A DNA stretch of 64,000 bases. Origin: Macrocystis pyrifera (Eukaryota; Sar; Phaeophyceae; Laminariales; Laminariaceae). Below, piece by piece: positions 1-11,413 of the stretch. The stretch spans positions 7,393,930 to 7,457,929 of the forward strand of contig JASSKH010000007.1 in assembly GCA_031763025.1 (NCBI GenBank). Direction: 5' to 3'. The notes beneath the pieces were generated by a model, which saw nothing but the letters and a program-made list of their open reading frames with translations, ran no database searches and was not told the DNA's origin. A program made the position numbers and the translations under genes. The stretch's first letter is position 1, and each line of letters opens with the position of its first letter.

Positions 1-139
1 TGGATTGGACGAGCGGTTTCCGGCATACAGGTCCGCGTGGTGGGCACCGATGCACGGTGCGACATCCTTGGCATAGCAAGATTACATTCACATCACAAGG
101 TCAAGCGCAAGGGTTTTGATTGCAATACATCTGCGGTTG

Positions 140-3100
140 CTAAGTATATCGGCCATTGTTGCTGATTCTAACCTGTAGCGCGACCCGCTCCCCCTGGCGA
201 ACACTCGCGCAGAGTCGCTGTCGCTCGGTGGCTTCCTTCTTCCCGGACACGAGGGCCTCATCTTCTTTCGCACTGCCGAAGAAACCCTCAAGTTCGTTCT
301 TACACCTGACAAGGCAGATGTACACATTGCTGAGTGATTATGCATCGCGGTTTGGGGCACGCTTGTGGCACCCAAAATACCACAATACCAACTATAGCAG
401 TGAGTTCGAAACTGCTTTGAAACACGTCGACAGCCGTTCTCCAACTGTGCGCGAGGTGGACTTATCGAAAACAAGTGTACACTGCCATCAAGAACGCAGC
501 AAAATGAAACAAAACTGACACCGTTTGCCTCAACAGATCGAAAAAGTCGCTCTGTCACTTCGTCAGGTTTCCGCGAATGTGCGTGCTCCGCGAGCACTCC
601 TCAAACTGGGCGAATTCCTCGTCCATCAACAGCCTTTCGCTGCCCCGTGACGGCACAATACGAAGCGATCACGGAAAAAATCACGCGATACGGAGGCGTT
701 TACTTGAGCATGAAAAATGAAAAAGGGGAGACACACCTGGTGGACAAGGCCTCGTTCACGGCCTCCTCGTTGCTCCGACTCACAGGCTCTTCCATGAACT
801 CCCAGACCTCATTTCGGAATATGCTCTCCAGCAAGAACGAGTCTTCGCCGCTCAAGCAGAGCAATCGCAAGAATTGTACCAGCTGATAATTGTTTTTTAG
901 TGGGCAGTGGCCAACACAGCGAGCGAGGTGAATGAAGCGTGGGGTGGATAAGTAGTAATAATGGTAAAACGTGCAAAATCGACGAGTGGCGCTCAATAAA
1001 CACGCCGAAGAAATATATTGCACTCGTCTCCGTTCAGGCTCTACTCGTACTTTTACATTTATGCGCCGCGAAAACCAAGAACGCATCGGACAAAACGATG
1101 CGCCCGCAGAAAGCGCGACACAAGCGTCGACTTATCAAAAGTCGACACAAAACCGGCAATTGTTGGAGGAAAAAACCCTTCTCCAAAAGGCCTCTTCATC
1201 GCAATAAGCGCTAACCAAACCGGCTTCGGGCGGGCAGGTGCAATCTGGCACGCTTGAAGCAAGTGACGAGGCAAGCGTTGCTGTGAGGATTTTTAGGCTC
1301 ACCTCGGCGTCTGGCAAGCCCACGGCGGTGAGATCGAACGTCGATGAAGTCCCCAAACCGTTCAACTGAAGGATGTCTTCCTGCGCGCGGAGAGATGTGA
1401 ACAACATGGCTCGTTGTCGGTGAGGTGCAACACACCACAGCAACCACGGGGTGGGACACAAACGTGGCACCGCCGCAGTTACATCGGGCTCCGTCCTTTC
1501 CAAATTGACATGGGTTCAAACCATGGCATGCAGAGTTGCGGTCCGGTGGTCAATACAGCCTCTACAACAGTAGACGCAAGGAACTCCTGTATATTGTCGG
1601 CAAGCAGTGTGCTAGTGGGGGGGTCACTCTATGGCCATGACACGATGTCCTGCCCCAAGGGAGGCCGCTTCGGCTTCAACCACGAAAACGTCCGAATGGC
1701 GAGACCGCAAGCGGATTCGCAACGGCTAACAGCTGCGAGTGCGAGTTCCACCAACTCTCCCACGTTCGTCGCTACAGTCTGGGGGATTGGACAACAATTT
1801 TTACGGCGTTGGGCGCTTACGAGCATGCCCCGCCTCTACCTAGAGAAAACAACCGGTATTCGAGCAAGCGCCCACCTTGTCGTCGAAGAACCTATCGTCG
1901 GCCGGAACCGTAAACTCCAGCTCGCATGTCACTTCAGACCCAGACACGGGTGGTACAAACCTGACCCCGGACGAGGAAAGCATACATTACCGTCGGACGA
2001 AAAATTACTTTAGGCATAAATGTGAGAAATGATCAAGATATTTGGCTGTACAAATACTCGAGGTTGCCCTTGTACATGAGGTCCAATACGCTTCCGCGAG
2101 CTCGTCAGCCTGCACGCAATTAAGGTGTGAGCATCGCGGCGCCGCATTGGCGTCACGTGCCGTCATAGTTCGAAAGCCGTTATCCAGCACGGTCCGCAAC
2201 CGTATCGAATACTCAAAATTGGTATCGGCAGCATTGCGATGCTGGCGGTTCTACAGCTGCAGTTTTGCAGTGCATGAGTACTTGAATATATAGATGTACA
2301 GGTAACGCGGGCATCACCCTCGAGCTCCTGCCATCCTTCCAGACAACCTGCTGCTAGAACTCCATACGGTACTGCTGTCGAATGCGAAGCCTACATCTAC
2401 AGCACGTACCCGTTCTCTTCAAGGTAGCCCGCAGCGCCTTTCGGTCCGTAGCTTACTAGGAACTCTTCGCCCGCCTCGTAGTTCCTTGCTGCTCTCAACA
2501 CCACCGCTGCTGATCCAAACATTCCAGTCGAGCCGCCTGTGAGAGTATTTTAAGATGCGCCATTTACAAAAAAAAAACTTACACGCAGCCGAAGGCCCCA
2601 CTACGCAAAGAGTGCGCCCGGGGAACAACGTTCCGAAAAGCGACTAGTACCGTACGAGCTGGGTGCATGAAAACAGGAACATGTATGGAACTGTTAGGGT
2701 TTAGCGAACTCGGGAAAGCAGGCGCGAACGAAACGAGCCTTTGACGGTGCTCTCGTTGAAGCCAAGCATTGACTTCCACTTCGCCAGACTCTAACTAACC
2801 TACGGTCACCGAGAGCAATAAAGCGCGAGGAACTTGCCTCAAGAGCGAAACAACTATGTACGCAATTTTCTCCGACCACAGCAGTATTCACAGCGTACAC
2901 AGCAAAACCCAGCGGACGATGCCCAAAACAGAGGCGAAACACAGCTGGCACCTGTCGGCTCCTTCACCACTCGCGATGACGAATGATTCGCGAAGTCGAC
3001 GAGAGGTGTCAGTCGGAGCTCCCCGTTGACAAAGAATGATCGGGACAGCGCCAGTCCAACAGCCCAACGGAAGTCTTCGGGACCAAACATATTGGCGGGG

Positions 3101-5253
3101 AAGACCTTAGGGTTCTTCGCGAAGGCATTCTGGTTGAGCCAGGCGTAGTCTTCGTCCACGTCGGCGCTGAAGCCCGATATACCCTGTGCTTGTTTACAGG
3201 CACCGGCCAAGGGTCAAGACTGCTGTGACATGTTGCTGCATGCATCAAAAACAGCTCGGCATGGTGAAGGCATGCGTGTCGAAGAGACAACACATAGCAC
3301 ATAACGTTTCATCACTTTAAAAATTATCCAACTCTAGTTTCAAGTAGTCTATGCCCGAAACATGGATGCAGTTCTGAAAGACAGACCTCATTCGGGCTTT
3401 TCGAAGTAGCGTAGGACACGGTTTGGCGTATTATTAGTTAATAAACAGAGAAGACTCAAGAGCCGATCACTGAGAGACACGGCGGTGTGCTCCAATGCCC
3501 ATAGGCATGACTCTCGAAGTTTAGCGGTCGCGCATAAATTACTCGCAGAGCTCCAGAATGCGTTGCAAGTACATGCAGACATTAACACAGCCAGCGTGTC
3601 CGCATGAGAGATTCAGAACCCAGAATAAACACTGCGGTCTTCGAGAAAAGGTGGCGCCGCCTTGCTTCACTAACGCATCTCTAAATCATGATCGATTTGA
3701 TGATGGTATCGGGCTTTCTCGAACTTGCGATGTTGTATACGTCAACAATCGATTCGTTCATAGTACTCCATTTGTGTGGGTTCATTCTTATCGGAGAGCT
3801 TTTTTCCAGAATGTCCAAAGTTTGGAAAAAATTGGAGATATATATCAACATACGGAAGCGTTTTGTCACTTTTCGTGAAATTCTCCACAAGCAAAATAAT
3901 CATGTTTGTCAAATTTCACTTATTTGAGGAAAATCTGGAAGATAAAAAAATTGCGCGAAAAAACAAGGAAATTATGGGGGAAAAGCTCTCCGATAAGAAT
4001 GACACACGCTTACTTATTACGGGGGGCCCTATTAAATAGGACCTACGGTAAAGACAAAAACTATATTTCGCTATTTTTACTGATAATGTTTGGTCTTATT
4101 TACTTTGGTCCCCCGCCATTAGTATGTACTGCTGTAGCGCGAAGCAGCTCGGCAGTCGGCCGCACCAAGAGTACACGAGCGTTCTCTTCCCATGCGTGAT
4201 CACAAATTCAAGTGCATCTCTCACAACTACAGTAGATATGATCTGGTACGTATAATATGTACGCTGTGACGTCGCTTCTTGCTCCGACCGAAGGAGCATG
4301 GCCTGTTCTCCACCACGACGTACGGAGATGATCGCAAGTTCGACGACGAAACAGACGTCAGCACGGCCAAAATATACCAGGGGTATCGACCGACGTAATG
4401 AACCAAAAGTCAGGTAGGAGGTAGCACAACCAACACATCGATTTCGCCAAGCCCAGAGAAGGACTCCTTCCGATATTTCCACGATACAACACCGAGCGAG
4501 TACAACATGCATAGTCTGCAAGCGTACAGAGTGTGACTTCCGCCAAGTCGCGGGAAAAACAGCAAGGCATCTCCGGCTCTCTCTCACCCGCGTCGAAGAA
4601 GCGTCCGCAAGCGCGATATCCTCCTCGTTCCAGAAAAGGGGCATCTCGAGCTCTTCCATTGCCGGCATCGCCGCGATCCACGGCGCCATAATAGACTTCT
4701 CTCCCTGGGCCCTCTCCCAGAGTAGCTGCAAAGCGATTACGCCTGTGTCTCCTGTCCAGCCCTCGTACCCAATAAGGTACTTCGCAATGCCGGAATTCTT
4801 CACCCCCGCAGCGGTCACACCGAGGGATTGCGGGATCGCCAGGACTTGCTGCCCGTTTTCTACAGCTTTGGTCGTTGTTAGACCTCTCCCGCCTGACAGC
4901 GGCGACCTCCCGGCCAGCACAATATTGTCCCCGAGCTTGACCCCAGACTTGGTCAGCCACGCATGAAACGCGTCGAGGACTCCGGGCGTAACGTCCGGGT
5001 CGAAGGCCATTCGTGGTGTCGCTGCAGCTCGCGGTCTTCGCGACGCCGGATGCGCCACTAGGGTGAGGCCATCGATGCAGTGCGATCTGTGTGGGACTGC
5101 ATATTTGGTGTTGGGACTGCAAGAGCTTGAACATTGCGGACGGCGCTGGGATGATAATCCGAAGGGAACCAAGAATGCCTGCGCCCGGTTGCACAAAGAC
5201 AAGAAGACGTCGGCCGTCAATACGGCCGTTGCCAGCAGCGGTAGTACACCCAT
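140..5253 (-). CDS. Plastid-targeted SET-domain protein lysine methyltransferase, Rubisco LSMT family
   Basis: Seven exons join in frame: 5253-4588, 3183-2952, 2536-2401, 1960-1876, 1380-1303, 882-737 and 305-140, about 502 residues, the usual size for this family. Residues 1-35 look like a signal peptide ending at AQAFLVPF, the A-F cleavage motif of heterokont plastid proteins, followed by a Ser/Arg-rich transit region. The SET domain starts near residue 105 and carries LVDFANH (about 283-289) and GEEFLVSYGPK (about 323-332), the usual AdoMet-binding and catalytic-Tyr segments. Exons 4-7 supply the Rubis-subs-bind domain: ELEFTVPADDRFFDDK, EDILQLNGLG, FRNEVWEFMEEPVS and a final VRQGERVALQ. 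By family it methylates lysine in a stromal protein such as Rubisco large subunit or aldolase; the substrate is inferred. Every exon junction keeps phase. The last exon reads to a stop at 140, but a CAG/GT donor at 173 could splice to an exon outside the window. Confidence 0.85.
4015..4116 (+). mobile_element. MITE-like palindromic element, copy 1 (degraded right end)
   Basis: TTATTACGGGGGGCCC, AAATAGGACCTACGG and GACAAAAACTATATTTCGC on the left match the family. The right side TGGTCTTATTTACTTTGGTC followed by CCCCGCC has lost the final CGTAA. It lies in intron 1 of the LSMT-like gene. Confidence 0.7.
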
Positions 5254-5442
5254 GGCTGTGTGCGAGCGTCAGTGCATGTGACAGGTGGGTGCATGTGACG
5301 AGCGGCATGGTCCGTTTAGATCATGCTGGATCTCCCCCTATAGCGGAAAGCTTAAAAAAATGCGTTGAACTCCGTGGGCCGATTTGCTCACGATCTGTGT
5401 GTGAGCCCTGTACCCAAGTACACCTCATCCATCATTTTCTTT
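5254..5442. promoter_or_regulatory. Shared head-to-head promoter region between the LSMT-like and 7TM genes
   Basis: The start codons of two divergently transcribed multi-exon genes (minus-strand ATG at 5253, plus-strand ATG at 5443) are separated by 189 bp. Both 5' UTRs and both core promoters must lie here unless one gene has an upstream non-coding exon. In the plus-strand frame a stop codon at 5353-5355 shows that 5443 is the first usable ATG. I see no convincing TATA box; the stretch contains a short A-run at about 5353-5360. The bidirectional role is inferred from position only. Confidence 0.45.
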
Positions 5443-8400
5443 ATGGGTTTTTTCGACCAAGGCAACACTCGGCTAGAAACCGTGTGGTTCTCTGTCCTTG
5501 CGGCGATTTCCCTGGCATGCTTTCCCTTCGGCATATGGCTCGGACGGCGTTTTCGCCAAATTCTTGCTGGGAAACTCGTGGTGAGGCCCTATTAATAGCA
5601 GCAGTATAATATAGGAGTTCTCCGCTGATGAGTCTACAGCAGTCAGAGGGCGGAACTGCGGCTTTCCTTTGGAGGAGAGAGGTTGCCGTGGATGATCACG
5701 TATATTGGCCGTTGCTGCCAATGAGTGCGATAGCAGCGTGGATTTCGCTCCGAAAGAAAAAGGCACGATGGACAGACAGCGAGCCAGTTTGAAATATGCC
5801 AGGTACCACAGGTAGCTTGCCAGGTTTAGAGCTGTAACTTCTGGCTTCGAAAGTCGCTACATGTACTCCCTGCGTCCAGTACGTGCAGGCTGCGACTATC
5901 ATAGGCGGAGCAATTTACTTTGGTGTACCGGGTACTCGTTCTTTCGTCTTTCCCGGCAACGCTCTTCACACTCGTACGAGTACATAGTACTGGTAGCCGA
6001 CGAGGCGGTCTGGGGCAAGCGTTCGATATGAGAGAATCGAATGCGCTCCCATCCCTTGCAGATGCTCTGTTGCCGCCTCTTCTTTCGCGCCTTGGTTCTG
6101 GTGGGGAGTTTAGCGCTTCGTTTCACTCTAGTTTTTTATATTCAGTCTCGCGCTGATCAAATCCGTGTACGTACGAGCGTGCTCGTGAGGGTGCTACACC
6201 TGAATGATGCACCATAGGTATTCTACACGGTATAGGTGTTGGTCGGTTGTATGGTCCGGTGGCCGTGTATTTGTGGAATTATATTTTCTCCATGATCTGA
6301 GAGAAGTTTGGTTCTATGAATCGAACACGAAAACTACGAATACCTGGTAAGTGAAGCTTTGTAGAGAGCTCTCTAAACTTCACACTTCACCTGGTACGTA
6401 CGAAGGCGCTGATACCTGGTACCTTGTACGAGAGAGATTGCCAGAGCCGGAGAACTATTACTGCTCTAGGGTTGGTTGCATCGGGAGCTCTACGTACAAC
6501 TAGACAGCAGTTCTTCTGAGCACCCCAGCTGTCTCTTGAAGAGGCTGTCCGCTGGTGTGGACCTCTTCCTGATGTGTACTTGGAATATACGTACGAGGTA
6601 CACGGTATATAGATGCGGTAATATTGCAGATACTGCAGCTGTATACGACCTGGTACCTGGTACGTAATACAGTACTATAATAGACTGCTTCTACGATCAC
6701 GTCCGTATGAATACTGCACGACGAGTAGAAAATTGCAAGATGACACACCCCGTGTATAGATTCATTTCAGGGCTGATCTTCTCTACGTCAGGGGGGGCAC
6801 ACGGGCACACACAACGGAAAATATGGCTTTCGGAAGATCTCGTCAAAATCTTTTCGTAGATGCGTTGCTCGTCGTTGGCACTCTCCCCGTTGTCGAGAAA
6901 GTTAGCTTTGAAGTTCGGTCGAGGGGGTGTGTTGTCTTATCACTCGTGTGATACGGTAGCCCTTTCCGGCTGTTATCAATAGAAAGCTCTACATCATAGC
7001 CCAGAGTCTACGGATGAGTATACACATCAATATGTTGGTATTTAATTTTGAGCATGGATGCTGTATCACACGTTATACTTACATATATTTTTCGCGTACG
7101 GCAAATATACTCACTTTTTTTTAATTTCGACTCGGACAACGTAACAGCCAGATAATTTTATTGCTGTGTCTGCCCCGCGACAACTGCTGCTTTGGAACAA
7201 TGATAGTCCGTACGCTGTCTCCGCCGCCGTCACCCTAATCTCCTGCAGCCGGTGCTGTGCTTGCTACTGGCTTATGAGAACATCGTGCAAGCTCTCAGCA
7301 ACCCTCTGTCGGACGACTCTCCAGTCGTCCTCATCGGGAGGACAACTCGTGGTGAGGAGAGGGCGGTATGTTTCATATGTGGGAGTCACTCGGTCACCCG
7401 GCGCACTTGCTTGCCACCGAACTGAATGCTGACATTTCAGTAGCAACTTGCTCTCCCGCAGAGTTCCAGCGGGCGCCGCTCTTGTCGTCGAAGCACGGCG
7501 GATGGCCACGGGCGACTTTCAAGTGTTGGTGCAAAGAAGCGTCCTTTCGCGAGCTTTTAACTTTGGTTAGCACGTTCCCCCACACTTTCCCCATAATCTC
7601 ACTGGTATCCCGCGGTATCGCACATAACGAATACTTGATGTCGGCGTGGAGGTACACCAGACCAAAAACGTTTCCGCGTGTCGCACGTACTGTACTTGGA
7701 TAGAACAGGAACTTGCTTTCCTAGATTTTTGGTCCCTTTGTGTGCGGGCAGCATGCAGTATTTATTATTCACCAGGTACCAAGGTGCACTGGTTTATTTG
7801 CCTTGGCGTTTTTTGCTGGGCATGCGGCAGCAACCCCTGTTTCCCCCTTCTCGCGTTTCCAGCGGCTGTCATTCCGCTCTTTCTCGTGGTGATGTTCGAG
7901 GTGGCTTACGCCGTGCACAAGCGGCGTTCGGTCAAGTTCTGCGGGATTGTGTTTGATGTGAGTATTTATGTGAACGAAGCATAACGTTAGCCGTGTAGAT
8001 GATTAAGATTCTATGAACAAGACGATATTCCAGTCATCTCTTCCGATGGGATTCTTCAAGGTTGATGTCTACCGCGCGCTCCGATTGCACAGGTTCATAG
8101 GTGATGTTCGTTGTGCTGAAAGGAGATACGACGTAGTGCGGGAGACGAAGTGCGAAGTATCTCTGGATGGCTCTCCCCCGGTGCTGCACTTCCTTCTTTT
8201 GCCTCACGTTTTGTTTAGATCATAATTAAAAATAAAACCTATACACACTTTCGATAGCGATGCTATGAAAGTTGAATCGTAGGAGGCTGGTGTACGGCCG
8301 TCGCTCTTCGCTTTGAACGCGCGCCGTCTTTCGCCTTGTTTCGAGTGTACTTGCGCTGCTGCGAGGTATACACCCATTTTCATCTGACCCGCCACCGTGC

Positions 8401-11400
8401 GGTAGGCCCGAGCAGCACGGGTCCCACCGTATCATCTGCATGCCATTTGATCGGTGGTATGAGTATGTACTCCACGACACTCGCGACATTTCTGGGTGGA
8501 GCATGATCTCTGTAAGTGGTGCTTGATTGTTAACGGGACCCAAACGGGCCCAAAAGGTGCCCGGAACAAGCTATCATATCGTATCACGCCGCCTCTTTTG
8601 AACCTTCGCACGCATGCTCGAAATAATGGAACAATGTCACCACTGCCCGGCCTCTCCTGGAACCACCTCGTACCGGTTCGTCCTCGTGCGTGCTAACATT
8701 GCAGCAAGGTCACCGGCGTAGCGTGGAGCCGTGCTCCTGGTTTCTTCGAAACTTTGTGCGGATCGTGGCGGTGATGATCTTCGTGGTGGGCATCCTGGTG
8801 AACTACGACATCATCGTGGGAAACGATGACAAGGCCGGGGGAACAGGGTGAGCAAGCATCACCTTCCCCCGCCCCCCTTTACCTATTGTCGTGGCTCGTC
8901 ACCAGTTGGCGACGCCTGGGGCATCAAGATGGCCCGGGGCGAAAGTGCAACGGAGCCCTTCGCCCCGGTTTCGTTCGGCCCTCCGGCTTTCTCGCTGTCC
9001 GCATACGTTACCGTCATCACACCTTGCAGTGGGAGACTTGCAAAGGTCGTTACAGCAGAGCAGAACAGTACTAGTACAGGACTTTGAGCACGACGTACTG
9101 TGAGGTGTTGGAGCATACCTGGAATATGTAAAGCCTGTTTTGTGACCACGGGCTATGGTTGCTGAGGCATGAGCTGGTGTGAGAACATAACCATTGTTTC
9201 TATGGGTACTACGTAGTCTGAGGTGCTGGAGTGCACTCTGAACTGCTCGTACTAGCAACGGGTGGGTTTGCGGGCAGTTTACTCGTTGCTGTACCAACCT
9301 CTGGAAACTTTACATGTTCCACCCTACTACTGTCCGCCCGTCCCCTCCCCTTGGTCTCCCCTGTCTGCGCGTCCAATGTCTCGCGAACAGCCTTACAGAC
9401 GCCCAAGACGCGAGCGCGCACCTGCTGCTTCTCGCGTTGCTGCCCACGACAGGCATGGCTGTGATCGCGCTCTACATCGCAGGGTATATGTGGAAGTATG
9501 GAAATGACGCGTCGATCGTGGTTCAATCCACGATATGCAACGGCTGGATATTTCTGTTCCTTGGCACGCTGGCGCTGCTAGGGGGACAATTCCCACCGGA
9601 GGTGAGATGGGGCTCCCTCGGCACTCCGGTGTTTTCACGTTTTCTTAAAGGAGAAACTGACCGCGGGTTCGCCCCGTACTTTGTATCTGGCGTACGCGAT
9701 GTGCGAGTGTACGCGATGTGCGAGTGGGTGGTCTCTGCACGCGCAAGTTGACTCACAAATTATTTGTAGTTGTTGGGGTATTCGACTATGTCGCGCGGTT
9801 TTACTTTGAGAAGCGCAGCGCTTAGCGTATCACATCGCTTGGATGACTCCGGTGGCTGTTGCCCATAGCGGCATCCCCGTATGCGCCCGCAAGGTGCACT
9901 CGTGCGTGGTCGCATTCTAGCAGGACGGGGCTGCGGCGAGTTTTGTGTGCACCCGTTCTTGCCCGGCAGTTTCGTGATCCTTTACTGTCTCCCCAAATAG
10001 CTTTAGAGTCCCCGGAACAATCCCCGCCGCTCGGACGTTCAAGACAGACCACCACCCTGTCGCACATTTCGTGCCCTTCTTTTCCTGATCTTTTTAGGTC
10101 CTTGGCCATTCTTAGTCGACCCGTCAATCCTCCCCACCTCGGTTTGGAGCTAGCCTCCTTCTCTCGGACTGCTACGCAATGGTATTGACGGTAACGCCAC
10201 GCCCGTTTTTACATCACAATGCCCATGTGTTGGTTTTGTTTGTCTGCGCTTGCTTCCGCTCGCAGTGGTGCTTTCGGGTGGTGAACGAGTCGGGGCAGGT
10301 GCTCCTCCTATTGTCCCTGATCGCTATCGGCCGCGAGATTGGACAGGAGGTGCAGGTGAGAAGTTTTTGTTTGTGAGCGCATAGGATATCCGCGTTAGAG
10401 CGCTGTACCAGATCCTCTTTTTCGTGCCTTCAAGCTTGTTGTCTTCATTCTGCACCGAATATTTCTGGGTTGCATTGCCGTTGTGTTGTCAAACTCCAGG
10501 ATTCTGTAGTACGAACTTTTGCGCCTGCTTGGTATTTATTGCATGTGGGACACAGGTATTTTAATATTGCCGCAACCGCGGTGACGGTCACCCTACTTAC
10601 GGTTTGGCAGGCGCATTGAACCCCTCCTCACGCACCGTTACCCTAAAACAAGTTTCGAACGGCCCCGGGCCTGCACACACGCACGCACCCACGCACGCGC
10701 GCACACAGGCGGCTGACGACTTTTCGTCTTTCCTGAAAAGTGAGAACGAGCTCGAGGCAGGAAGTGGCCCGAATTTTGCGTCGACCAGAGTACCTTCTCT
10801 TCACCAGCTGAAGCCGACGAGGTCGGCGGTGAGGGGTTCGACGGAGAGGGTAAGAGTGGCAGCTGCAAGCAGTGGAGACATGGAGGCAAGTCCAGAGAGG
10901 CCCGCGGCGACGTCCGCACTGAGCGGCAACGACCACCAGGAGAGCAACTCGGACTCGTCCGCTAGGGCGGAGCCGACCGGGAGCGGGACCGCGGCGCGAG
11001 ACGAGCGAGACGAACCGGCGTTCGGGGGGGAGGAAGATCGAAACATCGACGACGTCACGCGGCCGATGAGGCGCCAAGCGGGGCGATCGGGTGGGGGTAG
11101 AGGACAAGGCCGGACTATCCCGGGCATCTTGAACAAGAAGGGCGCTTCGTTGCTGGAAGGCGACGGGGATAAGTTTTCGCAGCTTCCTGAAGACGAGGAT
11201 GGGCTCGACGCGCGTAGAGATCACGAGCGCGGAGAAGGAGAGGGGAAGCGACGCGCGTCCCCCGTAGGTGACGCTGATAGGTTTGGCAATGGCGTTAGAG
11301 ATCCGACCGAGTGTTCGACATCGCCGGCGGGGGCTGCGGTGGTAAATACCGGAGGCGATGTTGCCGACCCAGAGCGCTTGGCGTTCCGACGCCAAAGCGT

Positions 11401-11413
11401 TGATGTTGTGTGA
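5443..11413 (+). CDS. Orphan multi-pass membrane protein (about seven TM) with long disordered tail
   Basis: Seven exons fit in phase: 5443-5580, 7249-7351, 7776-7957, 8705-8847, 9391-9601, 10266-10355 and 10709-11413, giving 523 residues. Hydrophobic stretches include FSVLAAISLACFPFGIWLG (about 16-34), PVLCLLLAYENIVQAL, WFICLGVFCWACG with FPAAVIPLFLVVMFEVAYAV, IVAVMIFVVGILV, LLLLALLPTTGMAVIALYIA, GWIFLFLGTLALLGG and VLLLLSLIAIG (about 270-280). That is seven, or eight if the long segment in exon 3 breaks at CGSNPC. The last exon encodes a 234-residue Ser/Asp/Glu/Arg-rich tail without recognisable domains. The overall shape (short N-terminus, seven helices, long cytoplasmic tail) recalls a G-protein-coupled receptor, but I recognise no family motif, so this is shape only. 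All donors are GTGAG(A/G/C/T) and the summed length is divisible by three. The acceptor of the last exon could instead lie near 10610 if phases differ. Confidence 0.72.
6810..6975. repeat. Dispersed repeat E, copy in intron 1 of the 7TM gene
   Basis: TTTCGGAAGATCTCGTC, GTAGATGCGTTGCTCGTCG, CTCTCCCCGTTGTCGAGAAA and GAAGTTCGGTCGAGGGGGTG follow the order seen at 36830-36960 and 61095-61250. Confidence 0.6.

Noticed and set aside
8912..9087. Possible extra exon of the 7TM gene (WGIKMARGESATEPFAP frame)
   Set aside because: Neither edge gives a matching phase with exon 8705-8847, and skipping it joins 8847 to 9391 in frame with a continuous helix-loop-helix layout.
10643..11395. 250-codon minus-strand open frame
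   Set aside because: Antisense of the GC-rich tail exon of the 7TM gene; composition is Arg/Ser/Pro-rich and no splice context fits.
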